From assembly GCA_943846715.1 (NCBI GenBank), contig OX044356.1, positions 1,178,001 to 1,242,000 on the forward strand: a stretch of DNA of 64,000 bases. Direction: 5' to 3'. Positions within the stretch are counted from its first letter, which is position 1, and each line of letters begins with the position of its first letter. Made by a program: the position numbers and the translations under genes. This stretch comes from TMED14 sp002378565 (GTDB taxonomy: Bacteria; Bacteroidota; Bacteroidia; Flavobacteriales; Schleiferiaceae). Below, in pieces: positions 26,435-38,872 of the stretch. The notes under the pieces were generated by a model, which ran no database searches, was not told the DNA's origin, and saw only the letters and a list, made by a program, of their open reading frames with translations.

Positions 26435-27514
26435 ATGAATCGCATAGACCGGTACATTCTCAGTAAATTTTTAGGCAACTTTGCCTTGTTCATGGGCTTG
26501 ATCATGCTCATAGCGATGGTCTTTGATGTGTCCCAGAAACTGGATGATTTCATGGACAATGACCTGAGCCTTGCAACCATCTTGCTGGACTATTACTTGA
26601 ACTTCATTGCCTTTTACGGCAACACCTTTTCTGCCCTTATCCTCTTTCTTTCTACTGTGTTTTTCACGGCTCGCATGGCCAATCAAGGTGAGATTTCTGC
26701 CATGTTAACCGGGGGGCTTTCCTTTGGTCGACTGATGCGACCTTACCTGATTGGTGCAGCTGTTATTTGTTTGGCTTCTGCCAGCCTGAGCCACTTCATC
26801 ATCCCTGGAACCAATAGCTCCCGTATCGCCTTTGAGGAGGCTTACATTCAGCACCGGGTCACTTCACGCCCCATTCATTTGCATCGCCAAGTCCTCCCGG
26901 GCCATTTCATTTATGTGGAGACCTGGAGTCCCGATCGGATGGGTGGCTACAACTTCACCTACGAACATTTTGAACAGGGCCGCATGGTGGACCGATTGAA
27001 AGCTTCTTTCATCAAATATGACAGCGTGAAAACTTCATGGCACATGGACAATTGGACATTGAGGCAGTGGCAGTCCAATGGGCACATGAGCCTGACATCA
27101 GGGGTGAGGCTGGACAGCAGTTTTGCATTTTTACCTCAGCAATTCAGCAGCAACAATCGGGGCATTGAAACCATGACCAGCCCTGAACTCTACAAAGCAC
27201 TGAAACAGGTTAGGTTGAGCGGGTCTGAAGCCGTCCTTTTCTATGAAATGGAATGGTACCGTCGCAGCGCCTACCCCCTCTCTGCTTTCATCTTGGTTTT
27301 GATTGCAGCTGCCATGGCTAGCCGCAGCCAACGCGGTGGTATTGGGGCGCAAATTGCCCTGGGTTTGCTTGTGGCTGTCCTGTATATTTTCTTGATGCAA
27401 CTGAGTAGCACCCTCGCCAGCACCCACATGACCAGTCCATTGGTTGCGGTATGGGTGCCAAACATCCTCTTCCTAGGGGTGGCGATGCTTGCCTACCGGC
27501 GCGCCTCTAGCTGA
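26435..27514 (+). CDS. LptF/LptG-family permease
   Basis: This 359-residue inner-membrane protein belongs to the YjgP/YjgQ family, whose members form the channel that extracts lipopolysaccharide for transport. It opens MNRIDRYILSKFLGNFALFM, has three N-terminal and three C-terminal membrane segments and a periplasmic beta-rich domain between them (about 115-255). It ends with a membrane segment and LAYRRASS. Whether it acts as LptF or LptG cannot be told from sequence alone. It is 22 bp after tgt, the same neighbour as in many Bacteroidota. Confidence 0.9.
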   Translation: MNRIDRYILSKFLGNFALFMGLIMLIAMVFDVSQKLDDFMDNDLSLATILLDYYLNFIAFYGNTFSALILFLSTVFFTARMANQGEISAMLTGGLSFGRLMRPYLIGAAVICLASASLSHFIIPGTNSSRIAFEEAYIQHRVTSRPIHLHRQVLPGHFIYVETWSPDRMGGYNFTYEHFEQGRMVDRLKASFIKYDSVKTSWHMDNWTLRQWQSNGHMSLTSGVRLDSSFAFLPQQFSSNNRGIETMTSPELYKALKQVRLSGSEAVLFYEMEWYRRSAYPLSAFILVLIAAAMASRSQRGGIGAQIALGLLVAVLYIFLMQLSSTLASTHMTSPLVAVWVPNILFLGVAMLAYRRASS

Positions 27515-27537
27515 AAGGTTTTTGCGCCTTTCTTATT
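27513..27537 (+). terminator. Weak hairpin terminator after the LptF/G gene
   Basis: The inverted repeat GAAAGG/CCTTTC with an 8-base loop overlaps the stop codon and is followed by TTATT. The stem is short and the T tail is broken, so it is a weak candidate. Confidence 0.3.
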
Positions 27538-27568
27538 CACATGTTACTATTTACCCTCACAAATCTTG

Positions 27569-27576
27569 TAAGTTTG
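27569..27576 (+). promoter_or_regulatory. Candidate -7 element (TAAGTTTG) for accA-dnaB
   Basis: This is an exact TAnnTTTG match ending 17 bases before the accA ATG. TTAC at 27544-27547 lies 21 bases upstream and may serve as a poor -33 element. Confidence 0.5.
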
Positions 27577-27593
27577 AGCCCTATCACATAGCT

Positions 27594-28550
27594 ATGGAAT
27601 ACTTGGATTTTGAAAGCCCCATCAAGGCACTGGAAGATCAAATCACACAGGCTGAAGCCTTATCAAAGGACAGCGGTGTTGACATGAAACAAAGTGTCAA
27701 AGATCTGAAGGTGAAACTAAAGAAAGCCCATGCTGAGGTTGCAAAGAACATGACAGCGTGGCAAAAGGTTCAAATGAGCCGTCACCCAGATCGTCCGCAC
27801 ACCTTGGCATACATTAATGCCTTGACCGATGGAAGCTTCATCGAACTGCATGGCGACCGACGCGTGAAGGACGACAAGGCCATGATTGGTGGTTGGGGAA
27901 GCATTGACGGAGAAAGTTTCCTCTTTGTTGGTCAACAAAAGGGCAGCAATACTAAAATGCGCCAGATGCGCAATTTCGGAATGGCTAACCCTGACGGTTA
28001 CCGCAAGGCCCTTCGCTTGTTCAAGCAAGCTGAGAAATTTGGCCGCCCCATTGTTACATTGATTGACACCCCTGGAGCCTTCCCCGGACTTGTCGCAGAA
28101 GAACGCGGTCAAGGAGAAGCCATTGCCCGAAACATCCTTGAGATGACTCGCCTTCGTGTGCCCGTGATTTGTATCATCATTGGCGAAGGTGCTTCCGGTG
28201 GTGCTTTAGGCATTGGTGTTGGTGACCGTGTGCTCATGCTTGAAAACACCTGGTATTCCGTAATCAGTCCTGAAAGCTGTTCCTCCATTCTATGGCGCAG
28301 CTGGGATCACAAGGAAACTGCAGCATCTGCATTGAAACTGACGGCGAATGACATGAAAGGCAATGGCCTGGTTGATGGCATCATCAAAGAACCCTTAGGT
28401 GGTGCACACCGTGACCGAGAGGGCATGTTCAAAATTCTTCGAAAGGTTATTCTTGATTGCTACCAAGAACTCAAGGACATTCCAGCTGATGAATTGGTTG
28501 ACACACGCATTGAGAAATTCGGTAACATGGGAGTCTTTCAGGAAGCCTAA
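27594..28550 (+). CDS. accA: Acetyl-CoA carboxylase carboxyltransferase subunit alpha
   Basis: AccA, with AccD, transfers CO2 from carboxybiotin to acetyl-CoA, the first step of fatty-acid synthesis. The 318-residue protein opens MEYLDFESPIKALEDQI. It has ARHP-like SRHPDRPHTLAYI, ELHGDRRVKDDKAMIGG, the acyl-CoA-site block TLIDTPGAFPG and IGEGASGGALGIGVGDRV. The ATG at 27594 is chosen over a far upstream start because it matches the family and follows the promoter. dnaB begins 5 bp after its stop. Confidence 0.97.
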   Translation: MEYLDFESPIKALEDQITQAEALSKDSGVDMKQSVKDLKVKLKKAHAEVAKNMTAWQKVQMSRHPDRPHTLAYINALTDGSFIELHGDRRVKDDKAMIGGWGSIDGESFLFVGQQKGSNTKMRQMRNFGMANPDGYRKALRLFKQAEKFGRPIVTLIDTPGAFPGLVAEERGQGEAIARNILEMTRLRVPVICIIIGEGASGGALGIGVGDRVLMLENTWYSVISPESCSSILWRSWDHKETAASALKLTANDMKGNGLVDGIIKEPLGGAHRDREGMFKILRKVILDCYQELKDIPADELVDTRIEKFGNMGVFQEA

Positions 28551-28555
28551 TTCAC

Positions 28556-30082
28556 ATGGAAGCATTCAAAAAAAATCCAGCTCAATCAGCAGCCTATAAC
28601 CCAGGGGTCATTGACTTGCCAATGGGTGGGCGCATCCCCCCTCAAGCCATCGATCTTGAGGAGGCCGTGCTTGGCGCCTTGCTGATCGATCGTGATGCCT
28701 TGAGCAAGGTCATTGACATCTTAGCTGCAGAGAGCTTTTATGTTCAGTCCCATCAATTGATCTTCACTGCCATCCACCTACTCTTTGGTGAGTCCAAACC
28801 CGTTGACCTATTAACGGTTGCTCAGCAATTGAAGCAGGATGGGGTTTTGAAGCAAATTGGCGCTGAAGCCAAATTGGTGGATCTATCTACAAGGGTCTCT
28901 TCTGCCGCACACATTGAATACCACGCTCGCATTGTTGTGCAAAAGCACATTCAGCGAGAACTGATTCGCATCTCCAATAACATGATTGAAGAAGCTTATG
29001 AGGACAGCACAGATGTGCTTGATTTGTTGGACAAGGCTGAACAAAGCTTGTTTGAGGTATCTCAGGGCAACCTCAAGAAAAACTACGAGGGATCCAATGA
29101 GTTGGTGAAAGCCGCACTCAAACGCATTGAAGAAATATACAACAGTGATGGATTCTCCGGTATCCCTTCAGGTTTTGCTGGCATTGACCAAGTGACAGCC
29201 GGCTGGCAAGATTCCGACCTCATCATTATAGCTGCCCGACCAGGCATGGGAAAAACAGCCATGGTATTAAGCATGGCTCGTAACATTGCTGTGGATCACA
29301 ACAAAGCAGTTGGGCTTTTCTCTTTGGAGATGTCTTCTGTGCAGCTCATCACCCGATTGATATCCTCAGAAACGGGCATCGATTCAGAGAAGCTGCGCAA
29401 AGGAAGCCTCAATGCCGTTGAGTGGGACCAGCTAACCAGCAAGGTTAAAACCCTGGAAGACGCGCCACTGTTCATTGACGACACCCCAGGCATTTCCATT
29501 TTTGACCTTCGGGCAAAATGCCGTCGCCTGAAGTCTCAACACGATGTAAGTATCATCATCGTTGATTACTTGCAGCTGATGACTGCTGGAGCTAGCAAGA
29601 ACTCTGGCAACAGAGAGCAAGAGATTTCGAGCATCTCTCGATCATTGAAAAGCATCGCAAAAGAATTGGCAATACCTGTGATCGCTATATCGCAGCTGAG
29701 TCGTGCAGTTGAAACACGTGGCGGTTCAAAACGGCCTTTGCTTTCTGACTTGCGTGAATCTGGAGCCATTGAGCAGGATGCAGATATTGTCTCCTTCATT
29801 TACCGACCAGAATACTACCAAATGAGCGAGTGGGATGATGACGGAAGCCCAACGGATGGTCAGGCTGAATTCATCATTGCCAAGCACAGGAATGGTTCAT
29901 TAAGCAACGTCCGGTTGCGCTTTGAGGGCAAGTTGGCAAAATTCTCTGACATGAATAGTGATTATGATTCGCTCAGAAAATCATCCAATCCGTCAACAGA
30001 TGCCATCATTGAATCCAAGATGAACGAGAAAGGGCAATTTGGTTCAGTTACACCTGACAACAGTGACCATTCGCCGTTTTAA
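28556..30082 (+). CDS. dnaB: Replicative DNA helicase
   Basis: DnaB is the hexameric helicase of the replication fork. The 508-residue protein has an N-terminal DnaB domain (PPQAIDLEEAVLGALLIDRD), a linker, and the RecA-like C-terminal domain with Walker A ARPGMGKTA (about residue 223) and Walker B IIIVDYLQLM. RESGAIEQDADIV and KHRNGSLSNVRLRFEG follow. No intein is present. A polar tail of about 45 residues after the helicase core is common in Bacteroidota. It is probably co-transcribed with accA and converges on the barrel gene with a 15-bp gap. Confidence 0.98.
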   Translation: MEAFKKNPAQSAAYNPGVIDLPMGGRIPPQAIDLEEAVLGALLIDRDALSKVIDILAAESFYVQSHQLIFTAIHLLFGESKPVDLLTVAQQLKQDGVLKQIGAEAKLVDLSTRVSSAAHIEYHARIVVQKHIQRELIRISNNMIEEAYEDSTDVLDLLDKAEQSLFEVSQGNLKKNYEGSNELVKAALKRIEEIYNSDGFSGIPSGFAGIDQVTAGWQDSDLIIIAARPGMGKTAMVLSMARNIAVDHNKAVGLFSLEMSSVQLITRLISSETGIDSEKLRKGSLNAVEWDQLTSKVKTLEDAPLFIDDTPGISIFDLRAKCRRLKSQHDVSIIIVDYLQLMTAGASKNSGNREQEISSISRSLKSIAKELAIPVIAISQLSRAVETRGGSKRPLLSDLRESGAIEQDADIVSFIYRPEYYQMSEWDDDGSPTDGQAEFIIAKHRNGSLSNVRLRFEGKLAKFSDMNSDYDSLRKSSNPSTDAIIESKMNEKGQFGSVTPDNSDHSPF

Positions 30083-30097
30083 GGTGTAGCTCAGTCC

Positions 30098-31816
30098 TCA
30101 ATTGAACATGCGCCAGCGAGCTGTCACCCGAACTGTGGCAGGCGGCAAAGGGTAATGCTCTGCCATGAATATGCCGTTGGGTAGCCAACCTTGATTGGCA
30201 TTTTGTACATGAAGCTTCAATGACAGCTGGGGAAGCTCAAGACCAATCATGCCATGAATCACACCAGAAGCAGGCATCGAGTTCGCTTGCCTTAAGATGG
30301 CAAACTGGCCCCTTTCAGGAATGTAGACAGGTCGCTGCCAGCCACCAGACCAAGCACGTCCACTGACACCTACAAAGGCCTTCAGCCCCGGAGTCAAGCC
30401 CTTGACATCCCATTGACGGACCATCTCAGCCTCACCTGACCATGTTGGAAGGCAAAGCTCCGCAGTGCTTCCATATTGGTATCGAGCACGGTAATCGCTT
30501 TGCCAGGCATCATTCACCTTGCTGCTGCCATGATGCCATTCAATGGCAAAGCTTGACCATGCATCACGGGTTTCCCATTGGCCCATGCCCTGCCAATCAT
30601 CCACGCGCAAAATGGGTTCCTCACTGCTTCCCTGGTAGCTCATGGTGATCCGATCATCCCACAGTGGAACCATCAGATGATGTGAGTTAATGGCATTCAC
30701 CTGCATCCCTTCCCAGGCAAAAGGTTCTCGCTGGCGAATGGCCATTTCAAAAGGGAAAGCCTTGTTATCTCGAGTCAGCTTCAACTGATAGGCGCCTGAC
30801 ACCAGGTTAAGATGGGCAGTTACATCCGCAATTTTACTTGAACTATTCAAGTGAATAAAGGGATCCCACGCTGGGCCATGCAAGGAATCCTCACCTTGGT
30901 AGGCTTGGGTCTTGTAATCCATGCCAAAACCTATCTGCCATGACTTTTTCAAGCGCATGCCAACTTCCCATTGCCAATTTAAACTGACCAATGAGTCTGT
31001 CCACAGATCCACAGGTCGTGAAAATTGTCGCTGACCAACAAAGCCATTGGTCCGAACGAAGAAGTGATCATGTGCCAATCGCATATCCCAACGACTAAGC
31101 TTGTGCTCGCTACTCGCATTGGTCCACCGAGTAGTTACCAGCGATCGATTGCTCTGCAGCAAACTGTCCACCGTTAAAACATCGGTTTCCAAAATACCAC
31201 CTGTCTCATTCACCCGGCCATGACTGGACTGGTAATCCACATTCCATGCCCATTGTTCATCCTTGGTCCAACCGTGCTGTTTGATGGTCAAGTTATCCAT
31301 GAAATAGCTCTCTGTCAGCAAACTCCCATCTGCTTGGGTTCGTTTGTAGTGAACCAACCAATGGTTTCGGGGGTTCGCGCTGGCAGAAACCATCACCCCA
31401 AATACTTGACCATTTTGATGTGCAGATGCCCCATACCATTCCGTCACTGGCAGCGGCCCATAACGCATGGGCTCATGCAAGTCTGTCAATATTCCGACGT
31501 GACGCAACGTCGCATCCTCCACGGGCACGCCATGCACAGAAGGCCGCATGACATCCCAGGCATTGATGGACCCAAATGAGCTCAAGCGAAGTCCCTGAAT
31601 AGGATCTTGCGCCACATGACCCCAGAGAGACGGCGCCTGGTGGTCTTTGAAATAATGGAGCGGTGGCAGCGCAGCCTGAGGGACATCCATCACCCAATCT
31701 GTATGCTTATCGATGAAGCCAAGCTGAGCTTTCTCAGGCAATGCCAGGCTGTCAACGTCCTGTGAAAACAGATTCACTGACAGGCAGAGCATGAAGACAA
31801 ATAGTTTGAGTGGCAT
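30098..31816 (-). CDS. Predicted outer-membrane beta-barrel protein
   Basis: This 572-residue protein has a signal peptide (MPLKLFVFMLCLSVNLFSQ from the ATG at 31816; an upstream ATG at 31834 is also possible). The rest is rich in alternating hydrophobic/aromatic strands typical of a large barrel, ending ATVRVTARWRMF plus Asn. The pattern resembles the putative Bacteroidota porin class (PF14121-like), but no plug or TonB box was seen. The substrate is unknown. The near-consensus TAATTTTA (31821-31828, minus) lies 4 bases before the start. It follows the EamA gene on the same strand with a 29-bp gap. Confidence 0.6.
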   Translation of the reverse strand: MPLKLFVFMLCLSVNLFSQDVDSLALPEKAQLGFIDKHTDWVMDVPQAALPPLHYFKDHQAPSLWGHVAQDPIQGLRLSSFGSINAWDVMRPSVHGVPVEDATLRHVGILTDLHEPMRYGPLPVTEWYGASAHQNGQVFGVMVSASANPRNHWLVHYKRTQADGSLLTESYFMDNLTIKQHGWTKDEQWAWNVDYQSSHGRVNETGGILETDVLTVDSLLQSNRSLVTTRWTNASSEHKLSRWDMRLAHDHFFVRTNGFVGQRQFSRPVDLWTDSLVSLNWQWEVGMRLKKSWQIGFGMDYKTQAYQGEDSLHGPAWDPFIHLNSSSKIADVTAHLNLVSGAYQLKLTRDNKAFPFEMAIRQREPFAWEGMQVNAINSHHLMVPLWDDRITMSYQGSSEEPILRVDDWQGMGQWETRDAWSSFAIEWHHGSSKVNDAWQSDYRARYQYGSTAELCLPTWSGEAEMVRQWDVKGLTPGLKAFVGVSGRAWSGGWQRPVYIPERGQFAILRQANSMPASGVIHGMIGLELPQLSLKLHVQNANQGWLPNGIFMAEHYPLPPATVRVTARWRMFN

Positions 31817-31845
31817 CAGGATAAAATTAGACAATCAATCGTTGT

Positions 31846-32754
31846 TCAACCCTGCTTGGATGGAGACTTGGTTCGTTTCAACCAACCATTCATCACTACC
31901 ATGGCCAAGACGGCAAGAACACCTAAATAAAAATTGGGAGACATGGCCTCTGACTCACCAAAAATGGCCAAGGCAATAAGGATCCCGTAAACTGGTTCAA
32001 GGGCCACGGTCAGGACCATGGTGAAGGGCGTCAAGCGCTTCATGATTTGCACGCTCACTGTGAAAGCAAACGTTGTACAAACCAGGGCTAAAATTAACAA
32101 CCAGATCCAATCCATGGCACTGGTTTGTGAGATTACACCCACAACCTCTCCGCGGTAAAGCAACACGAAGGTCAGAGCCAATGCAGCAGCGGATAGCTCC
32201 CATAAGGAAATCACCTCTGAAGGTATTCGGTTAACAAGAAAGGCATTGCTGACGGCAAAAAGGGACACAATGGCTGCGCTAGAAATGCCCAATGCAATGG
32301 CGTACATGTCAGCTTGAAGATTCCCCAGTGCAAGGAGCATCCCAGACAAAACCCCAATGGCTAGCAACACCTCGCTACCTGCAATTCGTCGTTTGAATGC
32401 AATGGGTTCAATGATGGCAACAAACAACGGACCTGTACTCAGACAAGCTAAAGCGATAGAGACATTCGACTGTTTGATGCACTCAAAAAAGGTTAGCCAG
32501 TGAATGGCAATCAGAACACCCAACCCCGCCAACCTGATGCAATCCCTGAAGGGTGGCAATGCAAGGGATCTAGAGCGCATCAGCATAAAGCCAATCAATG
32601 CAATGGAGGCAATGGCTGTTCGAAGCCAAACAAGCTCCAAACTTCCCAAAGCAATTAAGCGCCCAAGTGAACCAGAAAAGCCCCATATCAAAACAATGAC
32701 ATGGAGCCAAAAAATAAAGGTCCAACGGGAGGATGATTGAGATAAAAATGCCAT
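31846..32754 (-). CDS. EamA-family (DMT) transporter
   Basis: This 302-residue inner-membrane protein has about ten hydrophobic segments in two repeated EamA halves, the layout of drug/metabolite transporters. The first half contains FIFWLHVIVLIWGFSGSLGR and VWLRTAIASIALIGFML; the second half contains FTMVLTVALEPVYGILIAL, the family's characteristic Glu-Pro segment. The substrate cannot be predicted. The ATG at 32754 (MAFLSQSS) is preferred over 32796, which lies in the rRNA terminator. Its candidate -7 element ends 6 bases before this ATG. Confidence 0.88.
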   Translation of the reverse strand: MAFLSQSSSRWTFIFWLHVIVLIWGFSGSLGRLIALGSLELVWLRTAIASIALIGFMLMRSRSLALPPFRDCIRLAGLGVLIAIHWLTFFECIKQSNVSIALACLSTGPLFVAIIEPIAFKRRIAGSEVLLAIGVLSGMLLALGNLQADMYAIALGISSAAIVSLFAVSNAFLVNRIPSEVISLWELSAAALALTFVLLYRGEVVGVISQTSAMDWIWLLILALVCTTFAFTVSVQIMKRLTPFTMVLTVALEPVYGILIALAIFGESEAMSPNFYLGVLAVLAMVVMNGWLKRTKSPSKQG

Positions 32755-32760
32755 GGCAGG

Positions 32761-32768
32761 CAAAAATA
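32761..32768 (-). promoter_or_regulatory. Candidate -7 element (TATTTTTG) for the EamA gene
   Basis: This is an exact TAnnTTTG match, 6 bases before the EamA ATG, with TTTT about 20 bases upstream in the place of the -33 TTTG. That TTTT is part of the T-run of the rRNA terminator, so terminator and promoter overlap. Confidence 0.5.
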
Positions 32769-32789
32769 CTCTCAAAACTGGTTTGATTA

Positions 32790-32825
32790 AAAACAAAAAA
32801 CCCCCACTTTTCAGTGAGGGTTTTC
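32790..32825 (-). terminator. rRNA operon terminator
   Basis: On the minus strand CCCTCAC/GTGGGGG (one G-T wobble) with loop TGAAAA is followed by TTTTTTGTTTTT. It lies just after the 5S gene and would end transcription of the rRNA operon. Confidence 0.88.
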
Positions 32826-32832
32826 GTAAAAG

Positions 32833-32942
32833 TTATGGCGGCGACCTACTCTCCCGGAAATACCAGTACCATCGGCGCAATTGGGCTTAACTTCTCTGTT
32901 CGGAATGGAAAGAGGTGATCCCCAACGCAATAGCCACCATGT
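32833..32942 (-). rRNA. rrf: 5S ribosomal RNA
   Basis: The minus strand reads the 5S pattern from GGTGGCTATTGCG through CACCTCTTTCCATTCCGAAC and AGAAGTTAAGCCCA to GGGAGAGTAGGTCGCCGCC. The ends are approximate by a few bases. It is the last gene of the rRNA operon. Confidence 0.95.
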
Positions 32943-32994
32943 TTTAAATATGATTATGACAATAAAGGAGCAAACATGTAAACAAGCATCCGGT

Positions 32995-35866
<2,872 letters not shown>

Positions 35867-35937
35867 ACCTTATTTGGTGTTTGTTTTCATGTTGCTCCAA
35901 TATGTCAAAGAACTTTGTCTCGTCAAAGTGACGAGTC

Positions 35938-36014
35938 TGGTGGAGAATATCGGAGTCGAACCGATGACCTCTTGAATGCAAATCAAGCGCTCTAGCCAAC
36001 TGAGCTAATCCCCC
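35938..36014 (-). tRNA. tRNA-Ala (anticodon UGC)
   Basis: A 77-base cloverleaf starts GGGGGATTAGCTCAGTTGG, has the anticodon loop TTTGCAT and the T arm GGTTCGACTCC, and ends with an encoded CCA. The acceptor stem carries the G3-U70 wobble pair that marks alanine tRNAs. It lies between tRNA-Ile and 23S. Confidence 0.97.
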
Positions 36015-36053
36015 TCTTTATCCTGTTATAGTAGTCGATTACCCGACACTTAG

Positions 36054-36127
36054 TAGTCCCGGGCAGACTCGAACTGCCGACCTCAACATTATCAGTGTTG
36101 CGCTCTAACCAGCTGAGCTACGAGACT
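36054..36127 (-). tRNA. tRNA-Ile (anticodon GAU)
   Basis: A 74-base cloverleaf starts AGTCTCGTAGCTCAGCTGG with anticodon loop CTGATAA and T arm CAGTTCGAGTCTG. The acceptor stem closes with AGTCTCG/CGGGACT. The CCA end is not encoded (CTA follows), unlike the neighbouring tRNA-Ala. Confidence 0.96.
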
Positions 36128-36248
36128 ATATCAGTCAAAAGAGACAAAGTCAAAAATTGCGAAATCATAAGAGTTCAACCGAAGATTCAATAAGTTTCTC
36201 TCCATGAGAACCAAATAATCTAAGGAAATTTGAGTATAAATTACTCTA

Positions 36249-37768
<1,520 letters not shown>

Positions 37769-37940
37769 AAAGAAAGTTATAGACCATCTGGCGTTAATCA
37801 GGGAAAGTTACTCAAAGAATCTTCTTAAGGTTGAAGCTCTTATGATTTCGCAATATGTAAAAGAACATTGAAGCTAGTGCTCCGTTCGTTTCCCCGCCCG
37901 GAATACTCTGCGAGGAGATATTCGTTCCGTTTGGGGAGTG

Positions 37941-37960
37941 CAAATGTAACACGACTTCCT
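37941..37960 (-). promoter_or_regulatory. rRNA operon promoter (Bacteroidota type)
   Basis: On the minus strand TACATTTG (37941-37948) matches the -7 consensus TAnnTTTG exactly, and GTTG (37958-37961) sits 9 bases upstream of it when read as shown, too close to be a proper -33. The transcript would start near 37934 and run about 165 bases to the 16S gene. The surrounding 37769-38039 region holds no gene; it also contains a small hairpin at 38009-38023 without a T-run. Confidence 0.6.
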
Positions 37961-38039
37961 TAGCTCGCAACACCCTAAATGAAAATAACTTCTATCTTTC
38001 TCGCAACAGCCTGTTTTTCAGGCAGAAAAATGTTAAAAT

Positions 38040-38711
38040 TTATTCAGGATCACCAAGCGTGACAGGGATTACCTGCCCTGCATGCAGCAAATGACCATGT
38101 AGGGCAAACTCTGCTACATACTGTGCCATGGTGGCCGGTTGAACCGGTGCCTTGAGGCCTGGGAATGCCTCCGCTAGCATGTCTGTTTGTACTGCGCCCA
38201 GACAAAGCGCGTTGAAAATGAGACCTTTTGGCCCCAATTCGGCCTGCAAACATTCAGTCAAAATTGACAAAGCGCCCTTGCTGCTGGCGTAAGCTGAGAG
38301 GCCGGGGAACTTGGAAGCGCCTTGATAGCCCCCCATGCTTGATATGTTCAGTATGTGGGCTTTTTTGCTAAACAGTGGCAATGCAGCCTGTGTCAACATG
38401 GCTGTTCCTGCCCAGTTCACATCAGCCATGTCATGAAAATCAGATCGCTCCATTGAAACAAAGGGCTTATTTACCAAGGTACCTGCATTGTTAATCAAGG
38501 CATCGATAACCGAACCTGAGGACTCCATGGAACGAGCCCATGCCTTTATGCTGTCATCTGAACGAAGATCCACGGCATGCATGGTAGCTCCAGGTATCTG
38601 GAGATCCTTGTTCCTAGACAAGGCGTGCACCTGATGACCTGCAGCAAGCAGGTATTCAACTGTGGCACGTCCAATACCTCTTGAACAGCCGGTAACAACA
38701 AATTGTTTCAT
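38040..38711 (-). CDS. Short-chain dehydrogenase/reductase
   Basis: This 223-residue SDR-family oxidoreductase has the cofactor motif TGCSRGIGRA near the N-terminus, then DALINNAGTLV, the catalytic Ser in LNISSMGG and the YASSK motif (Tyr and Lys) in LSAYASSKGAL. NADP(H) is likely because Ser-Arg follows the first Gly-Cys of the motif. The substrate is unknown. The ATG at 38711 (MKQFVVTG) is chosen over 38750, which would add a poor leader inside the small upstream gene. It is 7 bp downstream of the Cys-rich small gene, so it ends the feo operon and precedes the rRNA promoter. Confidence 0.9.
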   Translation of the reverse strand: MKQFVVTGCSRGIGRATVEYLLAAGHQVHALSRNKDLQIPGATMHAVDLRSDDSIKAWARSMESSGSVIDALINNAGTLVNKPFVSMERSDFHDMADVNWAGTAMLTQAALPLFSKKAHILNISSMGGYQGASKFPGLSAYASSKGALSILTECLQAELGPKGLIFNALCLGAVQTDMLAEAFPGLKAPVQPATMAQYVAEFALHGHLLHAGQVIPVTLGDPE

Positions 38712-38718
38712 GAAAGGG

Positions 38719-38835
38719 TTAATCGGTTGGTGCGCAATTGCATGATGCACAACCCTCCGATTCAGGGGCCATGAATTTCATAACCACCCAAATCAAAGCG
38801 TAAAAGACCACGGTCCATAAGAGCATTGCAGACAT
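38719..38835 (-). CDS. FeoB-associated Cys-rich small membrane protein
   Basis: This is a 38-codon gene, too short for common length cut-offs. The product starts MSAMLLWTVVFYALIWVVMK (one membrane helix) and ends with a short polar tail carrying CASCNCAPTD (three Cys). That matches the small single-helix Cys-rich proteins found directly after feoB in many Bacteroidota and Proteobacteria. Its role is thought to be accessory to ferrous iron uptake, possibly binding iron with the Cys tail, but it is not proven. It begins 37 bp after feoB and ends 7 bp before the SDR gene, all on the same strand. Confidence 0.75.
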   Translation of the reverse strand: MSAMLLWTVVFYALIWVVMKFMAPESEGCASCNCAPTD

Positions 38836-38872
38836 GTCAACAAGTTAAGTTAGAATACGGTCTCCCACAAGG

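Noticed and set aside
38009..38023. Hairpin GCCTG-TTTTT-CAGGC between the SDR gene and the rRNA promoter
   Set aside because: It has only a 5-bp stem and no T-run in either direction, so it is not a convincing terminator.
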